A DNA stretch of 35,069 nt. Origin: Pseudomonadota bacterium (GTDB lineage Bacteria; Pseudomonadota; Alphaproteobacteria; Rhodobacterales; Rhodobacteraceae). Both the position numbers and the translations under genes were made by a program. Shown piece after piece: positions 18,588 to 27,579 of the stretch; within the stretch, counting starts at the first letter, position 1; each line of letters opens with the position of its first letter. Location of the stretch: NCBI GenBank assembly GCA_029567145.1, contig JAKQLM010000492.1, positions 1 through 35,069 on the forward strand, read 5' to 3'. Under the pieces are notes generated by a model. The model was given only the letters and a program-made list of their open reading frames with translations. It did no database searches and was not told the origin of the DNA.

Positions 18588-19535
18588 TCAGGGGCGCAGG
18601 CGGGCAAGCCCGTCGGCCAGGTATTGCCTGGCCAGCGCGATGGTGCCCGCGGTATAGGTCGGGCCGCCCAGCGCCTGACCCGTGTCACTGTCGGCGCGGG
18701 TGGACAGCCAGGCGGTCAGCAGCACCCGGCGCAGGAAGATGAAATCCGGGATCAGCGCGGCGTCGGGGGGGCCAGAGGGCACGACACGGGAATAGCCGTC
18801 GCACCAGCGGGCAATCAGGTCAGGCAGGCGGGGATCGGTCTCGATGAACGACAGGGCCGAGGCAAGGTCGTAGGTCCACCAGCCAAAGCCGCAATCGTCA
18901 AAGTCGATGGCGGTCAGTCGGTCGCCGTCCACCATCAGATTGGCCAGCCGCAGGTCGGCGTGGATCAGGCCAAAGCTGTCGGGTCCGGTGCCAAGGGCGC
19001 GCAGGGTGGCGGCAAGCCGGTCGGTGGCGCGGGTCAGAAGCGCGGCGCTGGCCGCATCCAGCCCCGGCGCATGCCGCCAGTCGCCCCAGTGCGGTCGCGG
19101 GCCAAGGATGGTGTCCACGTCCCAACGCTTGCGCGCAAAGCCGGGGGCCGGGGTCCACTGGCGGGCGTGCAGGTGCAGGCGGGCGGTGATCTCGCCCAGC
19201 GGGGCGAACCAACGCGCAAGGTCGTCACCGGGCTGCAGCTCTTGCCCCGGAACCGGGGCGAAGCCGACGATGAAACGCCCGTCCAGTTCGGTGACTGGCC
19301 CCTGAGCGCCCGCGACGGGGCGGACGGCGTTCAACCCGGGCAGGCCCTGCAACGCGGTCAGCCAGTGCAGTTCCGACCCGATCTCGGCCCCGGTATGGTA
19401 GCCTGCGCGGTGCAGGCGCAGGATCAGGTCACCCCCGGCCCGCCAGGTTTCGTTTTCCGACCGGTTGAGCAGGGTTAGCGGGGTGTTGGCCGGCAGGCCG
19501 TAGACCGGCAAGGCGCGGCGCAGAAGGTCAGACAT
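18588..19535 (-). CDS. APH/homoserine-kinase-type phosphotransferase
   Basis: FGLIHADLRLANLMVDGDRLTAIDFDDCGFGWWTYDLASAL (HxDxxxxN and IDFDD motifs); start overlaps cobF stop by 8 nt. Confidence 0.85.
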   Translation of the reverse strand: MSDLLRRALPVYGLPANTPLTLLNRSENETWRAGGDLILRLHRAGYHTGAEIGSELHWLTALQGLPGLNAVRPVAGAQGPVTELDGRFIVGFAPVPGQELQPGDDLARWFAPLGEITARLHLHARQWTPAPGFARKRWDVDTILGPRPHWGDWRHAPGLDAASAALLTRATDRLAATLRALGTGPDSFGLIHADLRLANLMVDGDRLTAIDFDDCGFGWWTYDLASALSFIETDPRLPDLIARWCDGYSRVVPSGPPDAALIPDFIFLRRVLLTAWLSTRADSDTGQALGGPTYTAGTIALARQYLADGLARLRP

Positions 19536-20274
19536 CGGGGCCGCGCCGGAGAAGGTAGATGTCCATGATCCAGCCATGGTCGGCCCGCAGGCGGGCGCGG
19601 GTGGACAGGATGGCGTCCGAAACGCTGGCCAGCGGGCCGTGGATCAGCGTCTGTTCCGGCATGCCGACATAGGCCCCCCACCAGATCGTCAGGTCCGTGG
19701 GGTCCAGCGTGGCAAAGGCTCCGCCCTTGTCCAGCATCACCGCAAGGGTGGTCGCGCCGTCGGGCCAGCCGTGGTCGCGCAACTGCCGTCCGGTGGTGAT
19801 GGTCACCGGGGCGGCAAGGGTGTTCAGCGGGATCGCATGGGCGGCGGTCAGGACCTGCAGGCTGGTGATGCCGGGAATCACCCGGACCGTCAGACCGGGC
19901 AAGCGGGCGGCGATGCGCAGCGTGCTGTCATACAGCGAGGGATCGCCCCAGACCATCAGCGCAACCTGTCCGCCGGTCGGCAGATGGGCGGCGATGCTGT
20001 CCTGCCAGACCTGGGCGATGGCATCGTGCCAGTCGTTCACCGCGCCCAGATAATCCGTCTGGTCAGCCCGTTTCGGCACGTCGTATTCGGCCACGGGGAC
20101 GGCTTTGGTCAGCACCTGCGTCAGGATCTGGCGGCGGATGTCGGCCAGATCGGACTTGTCGTCGCCCTTGTGCGGCAGAAGGATCAGGTCCGCGCCGTTC
20201 AGCGCCCTGGCGGCCTGGGCCGTCAGGTGATCCGGGTTGCCGGTGCCGATGCCGATGAGGGAAAGCGTGATCAT
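19528..20274 (-). CDS. cobF: Precorrin-6A synthase (deacetylating) CobF
   Basis: MITLSLIGIGTGNPDHLTAQAARALNGADLILLPHKGDDKSDLADIRRQIL; VMLDKGGAF; cob context. Confidence 0.93.
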   Translation of the reverse strand: MITLSLIGIGTGNPDHLTAQAARALNGADLILLPHKGDDKSDLADIRRQILTQVLTKAVPVAEYDVPKRADQTDYLGAVNDWHDAIAQVWQDSIAAHLPTGGQVALMVWGDPSLYDSTLRIAARLPGLTVRVIPGITSLQVLTAAHAIPLNTLAAPVTITTGRQLRDHGWPDGATTLAVMLDKGGAFATLDPTDLTIWWGAYVGMPEQTLIHGPLASVSDAILSTRARLRADHGWIMDIYLLRRGPDV

Positions 20275-20343
20275 CGCGGTCTTTCTGGGGCTGCGGTCCA
20301 AGGGGTCGGACCGCAGCAGGGGTAGCGCAGTCAGGCGGCGTTG

Positions 20344-21111
20344 TCAGGCGGCGTTGTCAGGCGTTCTGGCCCAGACATGGCCCGCAACCCAGCCCATCAA
20401 GGCCCAGACCGCAAGGCCGGTGCCAAGGACACGGGCCGAGAAGGCCCCGGCCACTTCGGGCGGGGCGACGCCGCTGAAGCCGTCAAGCTCGGGTGCGCCG
20501 ACAAGATGCGGGACGGCCAGCAGAACGACGGCCAAAGCGGTGGCCATCAGGCTGCGCCCGTAGCCAAGCAGCCCAAGGCCGACAGCCGTCGCGGCGACGG
20601 TGCCCCACCACCAGACCTGCCGGGCGCCCAGGTCGGCGGCCAGCGTGCCAGGGAGTTCGGGGGCAAGCCCCATGGCCGGGACCAGCTGAAAGCTGGCGAA
20701 CCCGGCGATGCCCCACAACAGGCCCTCGCGCGCGGTGATGATCTTGCCATAGGCCCGGGCCAGACCGAAGCCCGCCACCAGGATCAGCGCATAGGCGACG
20801 TAGACAAGGCCGAAGAACACCGTCGTCCAAAGCGTGCGGGTCCCGGTCGAGACCGCCCCGGCATCCCCGTGGTCATGGGCGGCAGCACCTTCGTCATGGC
20901 TATGGCCTTCTGCCGCAGGCTCGTCGTGGCTGTGACCGGCATCGGCATGGCCGTCCGCGGGAACGACACCGGCATAATGCACGGCCGCCCCGGTTTCATA
21001 GGCTTCGCCCAGAAGGATGTACTTCTGCACGAATGCGAAATGCAGCACGGCCGCAAGCAGCCATGCCGCACAACCAGCGACAAGCGCGCTGGTCAGCATG
21101 CGTTGGATCAT
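20344..21111 (-). CDS. cbtA: CbtA family predicted cobalt transporter subunit
   Basis: MIQRMLTSALVAGCAAWLLAAVLHFAFVQKYILLGEAYETG, His/Asp-rich loop, multiple TMs; adjacent to CbtB. Confidence 0.9.
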   Translation of the reverse strand: MIQRMLTSALVAGCAAWLLAAVLHFAFVQKYILLGEAYETGAAVHYAGVVPADGHADAGHSHDEPAAEGHSHDEGAAAHDHGDAGAVSTGTRTLWTTVFFGLVYVAYALILVAGFGLARAYGKIITAREGLLWGIAGFASFQLVPAMGLAPELPGTLAADLGARQVWWWGTVAATAVGLGLLGYGRSLMATALAVVLLAVPHLVGAPELDGFSGVAPPEVAGAFSARVLGTGLAVWALMGWVAGHVWARTPDNAA

Positions 21112-21115
21112 CGGA

Positions 21116-21298
21116 TCAGTGGCAGGGGAAGCCGGTCGCGTGACGCACGTCATGGGCGGCGTCATGCAGGGTGGCCGACTGTGCGTGCCCCGCGGCAAAC
21201 AGGATCGCCAGGCCCAGCATCGCCATGCCCAGCACGGACAGAAGCGCGGTGGTCTTGTCCGAGGCGCGGGTCGAGATCGTCGTCGTGGTCATCTTCAT
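21116..21298 (-). CDS. cbtB: CbtB family predicted cobalt transporter subunit
   Basis: Single TM with C-terminal His motif (LHDAAHDVRHATGFPCH); downstream of cobalamin riboswitch. Confidence 0.9.
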   Translation of the reverse strand: MKMTTTTISTRASDKTTALLSVLGMAMLGLAILFAAGHAQSATLHDAAHDVRHATGFPCH

Positions 21299-21334
21299 GC
21301 TCCTTGCCGTCACACCCGACGGCAGTTTCTGTCC

Positions 21335-21525
21335 CGTCGCATGGCCGGTCTCCTGACTCGCGGGTCAAAGCCTGCTTTCCGCCTTCCCAGTCCCGGGGGA
21401 CCAGTGGCCGATGGAAAGCCGCTCGCCGCATACAGTCGCGGGGGCGGTTGGGGTTTTGACGCCGATCAACGGTCCGCCAGTCCCCATTCCCGTTTCAGTC
21501 CGAACGCTTTGCGCCCATTGGACGC
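21335..21525 (-). ncRNA. Cobalamin (AdoCbl) riboswitch 1, upstream of cbtB
   Basis: Minus strand: CTGAAACGGGAATGGGG...CCGCCCCCGCGACTGTATGCGG...GGCCACTGGTCCCCCGGGACTGGGAAGGC...GAGTCAGGAGACCGGCC (B12 box). Confidence 0.93.
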
Positions 21526-21602
21526 CATGCCCCACCAGTTGCCACCAGGCAAGGCGGCGGGTCAAGGCGCATTTGCGGCTTTCCGGGGCGGTTTGCGACG
21601 CA

Positions 21603-21920
21603 TCACCCCGGAATGCGCGCGATCGCCTTCATCCGCAGGCCGCCAAGGACGCGGGCATCGGGAAAGGTCCCGTCCGCCGAGGCGGCGTAGAGCCGGGCAA
21701 AGGTCAGAAGGTCGGGCAGGTCGTCGGCGGTCAGGTCGCCGAAGAGATAGGCGGTCTTGCCCGCCGCGCGGAAGGCGCAGGTCGAGGGACGGGCGCAGCC
21801 GGACATGCAGTCGGTCAGGCGGAGGTCCGCACTCAGGCCGGCCCCGGCCAGCGCCGCGCGAAACGGGTCGGCGAACCCGCCCCGACCAAGGGCGCAGCCG
21901 CCGCACAGGGTGATGATCAT
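21603..21920 (-). CDS. DUF1636-type small Cys-containing predicted metal-binding protein
   Basis: MIITLCGGCALGRGGF...LRLTDCMSGCARPSTCAF cysteine pattern; embedded between B12 riboswitch units. Confidence 0.8.
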   Translation of the reverse strand: MIITLCGGCALGRGGFADPFRAALAGAGLSADLRLTDCMSGCARPSTCAFRAAGKTAYLFGDLTADDLPDLLTFARLYAASADGTFPDARVLGGLRMKAIARIPG

Positions 21921-21976
21921 GCCCGCAGCTCCGAAAGGGGATCGGCGCGGCCCCGTGCAGGGCCGCGCCGTCTGGA

Positions 21977-22651
21977 TCAGGCGGCTGCGTAAAGCCGCGG
22001 GGTGACAAGGGGCGACCCCTTGCCCTTCAGCGCCTTGGCCAAGCCAAGGACGGCAAGATCGGCAACCGGCTCGATCAGGATGACGGCCATGTAGGCGACG
22101 CCGAAGGTGCCGATGGCCGCCAGCGCGTCGGCCCCGAAGCCCGCGCCATAGACCGCCCAGAACGCGACCCAGGCGACGACACCGCCCTGATACACGGTCG
22201 AAAGCGCCAGGACCTGCGTGTATTCCAGATCGACATAAGCCGTGCCGGGCGCGATCACCCGCCTGGCCAGGGCGTGCAGCGCAAAAAGCGGGACCAGAAG
22301 CGTGGTCAGGTTCATCCCGTATTGCGGCAGGTCCAGCGGCGCGAAGAACAGGCCCTGGATCAAGAGGCCCGCCGCAAGACCGATGGCCGCAGGTCCGGCC
22401 CCAAGGATCAGGAACAGGGTCGATCCCAGGATGAAGTGGACCTCGGAGACACCGACGGGAAAATGCGGCAGGATCTCGAAGAAGACGAACACGCCGACCG
22501 TCGCGATCAGCGACCGGGCGGCAAGCGACAGGACGCCGCTTTCGCGGACGGTCCGGGTGACATGGTAAAGCGCCGTTGCGCCTGCTGCAGCGGCGGTGGC
22601 GTAGCTGAGCGCGATCTTGGCCCCGTCAACGAGACCTGGTTCGATATGCAT
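21977..22651 (-). CDS. CbiM-like energy-coupling-factor permease (predicted cobalt uptake)
   Basis: MHIEPGLVDGAKIALSYATAAAA; VGVSEVHFILGSTLFLILGAGPAAIGLAAGLLIQGLFFAPLDLPQYGMN. Confidence 0.85.
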   Translation of the reverse strand: MHIEPGLVDGAKIALSYATAAAAGATALYHVTRTVRESGVLSLAARSLIATVGVFVFFEILPHFPVGVSEVHFILGSTLFLILGAGPAAIGLAAGLLIQGLFFAPLDLPQYGMNLTTLLVPLFALHALARRVIAPGTAYVDLEYTQVLALSTVYQGGVVAWVAFWAVYGAGFGADALAAIGTFGVAYMAVILIEPVADLAVLGLAKALKGKGSPLVTPRLYAAA

Positions 22652-22694
22652 GGTTCCTCCTGTCCGTCACACCCGACGGCGGTTCATTTCGGTT

Positions 22695-22880
22695 CTGCAA
22701 GGCCGGTCTCCTGGCTGGCGGATCGTGGAGGGTCTTCGCCTTCCCATCCGGACGGACAGTGGCTGTTGAAGACCCGCTCACCGCTGACAGTCGCGGGGGC
22801 GGCTGAGGACGCGGGCCCCTGTTCAGGGTGGCCCGCTCCTCATTCCCGTTTCAGTCCCGACGCTTTGCGCCTGATGGGAC
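22695..22880 (-). ncRNA. Cobalamin (AdoCbl) riboswitch 2, upstream of CbiM-like gene
   Basis: Minus strand: GGGACTGAAACGGGAATGAGG...CCGCCCCCGCGACTGTCAGCGG...AGCCACTGTCCGTCCGGATGGGAAGGC...AGCCAGGAGACCGGCC. Confidence 0.94.
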
Positions 22881-22944
22881 ACCTTGCCCGCCGTGTGTGC
22901 GCCTGGACGAAACGGGGGTCAAGGACGAAGGCGACCTCGCCGCG

Positions 22945-23673
22945 TCAATCTGCGACGCCATCGGCCAGCGCGCCGAAAATGATCAGGCCGGGCAGGCTGG
23001 AGCGGTCTTCGGCCAGCACCTGCGCCAGCGCCGAAATGGTGGACCGGTGCAGGCGCTGGTCGGGGGTGCTGACCGCTTCGGCCAGAAGCGCGGGCGTGTC
23101 GGGGGCCAGCCCCCGGTCGATCAGCGCGGCGGCAAGGGTGGGGAAGGTGCGCTTGCCCATGTAGATGACGGTCGTGGCCTGCGGATCGGCCAGAGCCTCC
23201 AGGTTCAGGCCGGGCGGCAGGTCACCCGTGGTGTCGGCGGCGGTGATGAATTGCACCCGCTGGGCATGGATGCGCCGGGTCAGCGGGATGCCCGCTGCAG
23301 CGGCGGCAGCCGAAGCCGAGGTGACGCCGGGGATGATCGTGCAGCCGATCCCAGCGGCGCGGACGGCGGTCAGCTCTTCCTCCAACCGGCCGAAGATGCC
23401 GCTGTCACCAGACTTCAGCCGGACGACCTGCGCGCCGGTCAGGGCGTAGTCGACCAGAAGACGGCTGACGTGGTCCTGCTTGGGCGAGGGTCGGCCCGCC
23501 CGCTTGCCGACGCCCACCAGATCGGCCCCGGGCCGGGCAAGGGCCAGGATCGGACCCGAGGACAGGTCGTCGAACAGGATGGCATCGGCAGCGGCCAGCG
23601 CCTTCACCGCCTTGACGGTCAGAAGGTCAGGGTCGCCCGGCCCGGCCGAGACAAAGGTGACGAACCCGGTCAT
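22945..23673 (-). CDS. cobA: Uroporphyrinogen-III C-methyltransferase
   Basis: VSAGPGDPDLLTVKAVKALAAADAILFDDL; VRLKSGDSGIFGRLEEE; VIPGVTSASAAAAAAGIPLTRR-like motifs. Confidence 0.95.
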   Translation of the reverse strand: MTGFVTFVSAGPGDPDLLTVKAVKALAAADAILFDDLSSGPILALARPGADLVGVGKRAGRPSPKQDHVSRLLVDYALTGAQVVRLKSGDSGIFGRLEEELTAVRAAGIGCTIIPGVTSASAAAAAAGIPLTRRIHAQRVQFITAADTTGDLPPGLNLEALADPQATTVIYMGKRTFPTLAAALIDRGLAPDTPALLAEAVSTPDQRLHRSTISALAQVLAEDRSSLPGLIIFGALADGVAD

Positions 23674-23682
23674 CGCGCGCCC

Positions 23683-23749
23683 CGATTTCTTCGAAGAAAT
23701 CGGACCGGAGCCTTTGAAGGCTCCGATCCGGAATTTTCGAAAATTCCGG
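23683..23749. repeat. Serial-palindrome element, copy B
   Basis: CGATTTCTTCGAAGAAATCG (23683-23702), CGGAGCCTTTGAAGGCTCCG (23706-23725), CCGGAATTTTCGAAAATTCCGG (23728-23749); same 20-3-20-2-22 layout as copy A. Confidence 0.93.
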
Positions 23750-23773
23750 GGCTCCGGAACAGACGGCTGGACA

Positions 23774-25105
23774 TCATGGGCCTGCAATCAGGTGAAAGAA
23801 CGTGCCGGTCGATAGCCCGCCGTCGGACTGAAGTCGATAGGAGCCGGTTTCGGGAACGGTCGCCCCGGTGGCATCGGTCACGGCGGCCAGCGGCGCATCT
23901 GGTTGCGCCAGAATGCTGGAATAGTGGAATTCGTGGCCCCGAAGCCGGGTCATTGCGGCGTGTCCAGGGATGGACTGTGCAAGTGTCGCCTGCCGGTAGC
24001 CCAGGTGCATCTTGCGGTCGGCATAGCTGGTCACCAGACCCAGAAGCCCGGCCATCGGATACCGGGTGCCGTCCTTGCCGATGATCGCCTGCCCCATGGC
24101 CATGTAGCCGCCACACTCGCCATGCACCGGCTTTTGTGCGGCAAAGGCGGCCAGGCCGCTGTGGAAATGACTGGCAGCGGCCAGAGTCGCGCCGTGCAGT
24201 TCGGGGTAGCCGCCGGGCATCCAGCAGACATCTGCGCTGGGGTCGGGGGCCTGATCGGCCAGGGGCGAGAACGGCAGCACTTCGGCCCCCGCCGCCCGCC
24301 ACCCCTGCAAGAGATGCGGGTAGACAAAGCTGAAGGCGGCATCGCGGGCCAAGGCGATGCGCTGGCCCGGAGGGGTGATCCGTGCGGCGGCAGCGGGTAG
24401 CGCACGGGTCGCAGCCGCCGCGATCAGCGCGTCAAGATCGACGCCTGTGCGCATCAGGTCCGCCGCCTCGGCGATCAGGGCCTGCAGGGCGGGCTGCTCT
24501 TCGGCCTGCACAAGGCCCAGGTGACGTTCGGGCATGGTGATGGCGGCGCGCTTGGGCAGGACGCCCAGAACGGGGAGACCGCCCTCCTGCATCCCGGCGC
24601 GCACCAGCGCCTCGTGCCGGGGGCTGGCGATGCGGTTCAGGATCACTCCGGCGACCTGCACGCCGGGACGGAACCGCGCCAGCCCCAGCGCCACCGCCGC
24701 CGCCGTCTGCGCCTGGCCGCTGGCGTCGATCACCAGGACCACCGGCCAGCCCATCCGCAGCGACAGATCGGCGCTGGCACCGTTGCCGCAGGCCCCGGGT
24801 GCCGCCACCCCATCGAACAGACCCATCGAGCCTTCGGCCAGGATCAGGTCCGCCCCGGTCGCCTTGGCCAGTATCCCGTCCAGCATCGCCCCGGGCATCG
24901 CCCAGGTGTCAAGGTTGAAGCTGTCGCGCCCCGAGGCCGCTCGATGAAAGGCCGGGTCGATGTAATCCGGCCCGTTCTTGAACGGCTGCACCACCAGCCC
25001 CCGCGCCCGCAGCCCGGCCAGCAACCCCAGCATGACCGTGGTCTTGCCGGTGCCCGACGCCGGGGCCGAGATGATCAGGCCCGGTGGCAGCGATCCGGGG
25101 GTCAT
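23774..25105 (-). CDS. cobB: Cobyrinate a,c-diamide synthase
   Basis: [62 protein letters not shown] glutamine amidotransferase. Confidence 0.96.
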   Translation of the reverse strand: MTPGSLPPGLIISAPASGTGKTTVMLGLLAGLRARGLVVQPFKNGPDYIDPAFHRAASGRDSFNLDTWAMPGAMLDGILAKATGADLILAEGSMGLFDGVAAPGACGNGASADLSLRMGWPVVLVIDASGQAQTAAAVALGLARFRPGVQVAGVILNRIASPRHEALVRAGMQEGGLPVLGVLPKRAAITMPERHLGLVQAEEQPALQALIAEAADLMRTGVDLDALIAAAATRALPAAAARITPPGQRIALARDAAFSFVYPHLLQGWRAAGAEVLPFSPLADQAPDPSADVCWMPGGYPELHGATLAAASHFHSGLAAFAAQKPVHGECGGYMAMGQAIIGKDGTRYPMAGLLGLVTSYADRKMHLGYRQATLAQSIPGHAAMTRLRGHEFHYSSILAQPDAPLAAVTDATGATVPETGSYRLQSDGGLSTGTFFHLIAGP

Positions 25106-25887
25106 CCGCCCGTACCGGGAAAGCGCGGGTGCGTGCCGACCGGGCGATAGCGGCGATCATAGTCGCCCGCATAAAGCCGGCTCTCGTCGAACCCTTCCTG
25201 CGCCAGCGCCGGGCCGACCAGAATCAGCGCGGTCCGCTCCACCTCGGGCGGCACGGCAGCGGCCAGAGTGGCCAGCGTCGCCCGGATCAGCCGCTGGTCC
25301 GGCCAGCTTGCGCGCCAGACGACGGCCACCGGGCAATCCGGGCCATATTGCGGGATCAGCTCGGCGGTCAGCTTGTCGATCAGATGGATCGACAGATGCA
25401 AGGCCAAGGTCGCGCCGGTGACGGCAAAGGCGGTCAGGGTCTCGCGGTCAGGCATCTGGGTGGCGCGGCCCTCGACCCGTGTCAGCACGACCGATTGCGC
25501 AAGACCCGGCAGAGTCAGCTCGACCCCCAGCGCCGCTGCCGCCGCCGCAAAGGACGGGACACCTGGCGTCACGTCATAGGGAATGCCCAGGTCGCGCAAC
25601 CGGCGCAACTGCTCGCCCATCGCCGACCAGACCGACAGATCGCCGGAATGCAGCCGCGCCACGTCCTGCCCGGCGGCATGGGCAGCGGCAATCTCGGCCA
25701 TGATCTCGTCCAGCGACAGGGGCGCGGTGTTGACGATCCGGCAGCCCGGCGGGCAATGCGACAGCACGCCCTCGGGCACCAGAGAGCCGGCATAAAGGCA
25801 GACCGGGGCGGCCGCGATCAGGTCCCTTCCCCGCAGCGTCAGAAGGTCCGGAGCGCCCGGCCCGGCGCCGATGAAATGAACGGTCAT
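25102..25887 (-). CDS. cobM: Precorrin-4 C11-methyltransferase
   Basis: [63 protein letters not shown]. Confidence 0.95.
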   Translation of the reverse strand: MTVHFIGAGPGAPDLLTLRGRDLIAAAPVCLYAGSLVPEGVLSHCPPGCRIVNTAPLSLDEIMAEIAAAHAAGQDVARLHSGDLSVWSAMGEQLRRLRDLGIPYDVTPGVPSFAAAAAALGVELTLPGLAQSVVLTRVEGRATQMPDRETLTAFAVTGATLALHLSIHLIDKLTAELIPQYGPDCPVAVVWRASWPDQRLIRATLATLAAAVPPEVERTALILVGPALAQEGFDESRLYAGDYDRRYRPVGTHPRFPGTGG

Positions 25888-25928
25888 GCCCCACCTTCGC
25901 AGGGAAAAACCCCTGCCCTTTCACATTG

Positions 25929-26025
25929 GTCCAAATATCCCCGCCGTAGGCAATCGCCCGAGCCGGTTGCGCGCCCTTCGCGCGCAGAGGCGAGACAAAA
26001 GGCTTGCGCCGCAAGGCGCTCATTC
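25929..26025 (-). repeat. Dispersed ~95-bp repeat, copy 1 (with hairpin at 25968-25986)
   Basis: Minus strand GAATGAGCGCC..GCGCAAGCCTTTTGTCTCGCCTCTGCGCGCGAAGGGCGCGCAACCGGCTCGGGCGATTGCCTACGGCGGGGATATTTGGA matches 31644-31736. Confidence 0.9.
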
Positions 26026-26038
26026 TGACAGCCGCCCA

Positions 26039-26398
26039 TCACCCCGCGCCCTCTGCTATGGCCGCCGTCGCCGTCCCGTCCGCCGACACGGCCCTAGGTC
26101 CGCGCAGCCTGGCCCCCGGCCCCGCTGCGACCAGGGCCACGGCCTCGGACACCGAGCTTGTGCCGAACAGCGCCTCTACCCGGGCTGACCGGGTCGGGGT
26201 CGCAATGTCGCGCAGCAGCGCCGGGTCCAGCGCAAGGACCGGCAGACCAAGCGCGCGGCCCAACGGCTCCAGCCCCGCTGCCTTTGCCGCCAGTGTCGCC
26301 AGATGCGTCACGCCCTTTGCCCCGCCTGCCCGCGCCAGCGCGTCCTGCAAGGCGGCCAGGGTCACCCCTGACCGAAAGCCAAAGCCCGCGACGATCAT
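26039..26398 (-). CDS. cobE: Cobalamin biosynthesis protein CobE (CbiG C-terminal-like)
   Basis: MIVAGFGFRSGVTLAALQDALARAGGAKGVTHLATLAAKAAGLEPLGRALGLPVLAL. Confidence 0.9.
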   Translation of the reverse strand: MIVAGFGFRSGVTLAALQDALARAGGAKGVTHLATLAAKAAGLEPLGRALGLPVLALDPALLRDIATPTRSARVEALFGTSSVSEAVALVAAGPGARLRGPRAVSADGTATAAIAEGAG

Positions 26399-27579
26399 CG
26401 GGTGACGCTCCATTGCAGGATCGGCAGGCTGGCCTTCCAGCCGCGTTTCCGGCCGATGGCCAGGGGTTCCGCAAGGTCGATCTTCAGAAGGCTGCCGCCA
26501 TGGCGCGCGGACCAGTCCAGAACCAGCGCCTCGGTTTCCAACGTCACCGCGTTCATCACCAGGCGGGTGCCGGGCGGGATCAGGTCCCACAGCGCGTGCA
26601 ACAGGGCGTCCGACGCCCCACCGCCGATAAAGACGGCGTCGGGCGCGGGCAGGCCCTTTAATCCGGCAGGCGCGCGGGTTTCGGTCAGGCGGTGGCGGTG
26701 GCTCAGGCCGAAGGCGTCCACATTGCCCCGGGCGCGGCCGGCGCGGGTCGGGTCGGCTTCCAGCGCCTCGACCCTGGCCCCACCGGCCAGCAGCCATTCG
26801 ATCCCGACCGACCCCGAGCCTGCGCCGATGTCCCAAAGAAGTTCCCCGGGACGCGGCGCAAGCGCGGACAGCGTCAGCGCGCGGACCGGGCGTTTGGTGA
26901 TCTGGCCGTCGTGCTGGAAGAGGTCGTCCGGCAGGCCCGAGGCACCCGGCAGCCCGGGATCGGTGGCCAGGATCGCAGCAGAAACGGGGGCCGCCGAGAC
27001 CGGGGTCCAGTTAGGGTCGGAGGGCACGCCCTGCGTGATCCGCTCCTGCGGGCCGCCGAGGCGTTCCAGGATTGTCAGCCGGGCGTTCGGGTGGCCGTTT
27101 GCCGCCAGCCACGCCGCCAGTTCGGCAACCGCCGCCCCGTCGCGCAGGGTGCAGATCACGCGGACTCCCCGCCCCAGCACCGGACGCAGCCGGGCAAAGG
27201 GCGCGGCGTGCAGGCCAAGGGTCAGCACCTCCTCCAACCGCCAGCCCAGCCGGTTCGCGGCCAGTTGGAAAGTGGAGGGCGCGGGGTGCGAGGTCCATTC
27301 CCCGGGCTGGAGGTGGGCCATCAGGCTGCCACCCGCGCCGAACCAGAACGGGTCGCCCGAGGCGAGGACCACGGTGGGTTGGCCCCGGTGGGCAAGAACG
27401 GGGGTGGGATCGAAGGGCACTGGCCAAGGCTGGCCCTTTGCCCCGACATCTGCAAGGGCAAGGTGGCGCGGGCCACCGAAGACGACTTCGGCGCCGTCCA
27501 GCGCGTCACGGCTTGCGGGCGACAGGCCTGCCAGTCCATCTTCGCCCAGCCCGATCAGGGTCAGCCAGGGATTATCCAT
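26395..27579 (-). CDS. cobL: Precorrin-6Y C5,15-methyltransferase (decarboxylating)
   Basis: PWLTLIGLGEDGLAGLSPASRDALDGAEVVFGGPRHLAL; C-terminal GELLWDIGAGSGSVGIEWLLAGGARVEALEADPTRA. Confidence 0.96.
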   Translation of the reverse strand: MDNPWLTLIGLGEDGLAGLSPASRDALDGAEVVFGGPRHLALADVGAKGQPWPVPFDPTPVLAHRGQPTVVLASGDPFWFGAGGSLMAHLQPGEWTSHPAPSTFQLAANRLGWRLEEVLTLGLHAAPFARLRPVLGRGVRVICTLRDGAAVAELAAWLAANGHPNARLTILERLGGPQERITQGVPSDPNWTPVSAAPVSAAILATDPGLPGASGLPDDLFQHDGQITKRPVRALTLSALAPRPGELLWDIGAGSGSVGIEWLLAGGARVEALEADPTRAGRARGNVDAFGLSHRHRLTETRAPAGLKGLPAPDAVFIGGGASDALLHALWDLIPPGTRLVMNAVTLETEALVLDWSARHGGSLLKIDLAEPLAIGRKRGWKASLPILQWSVTR

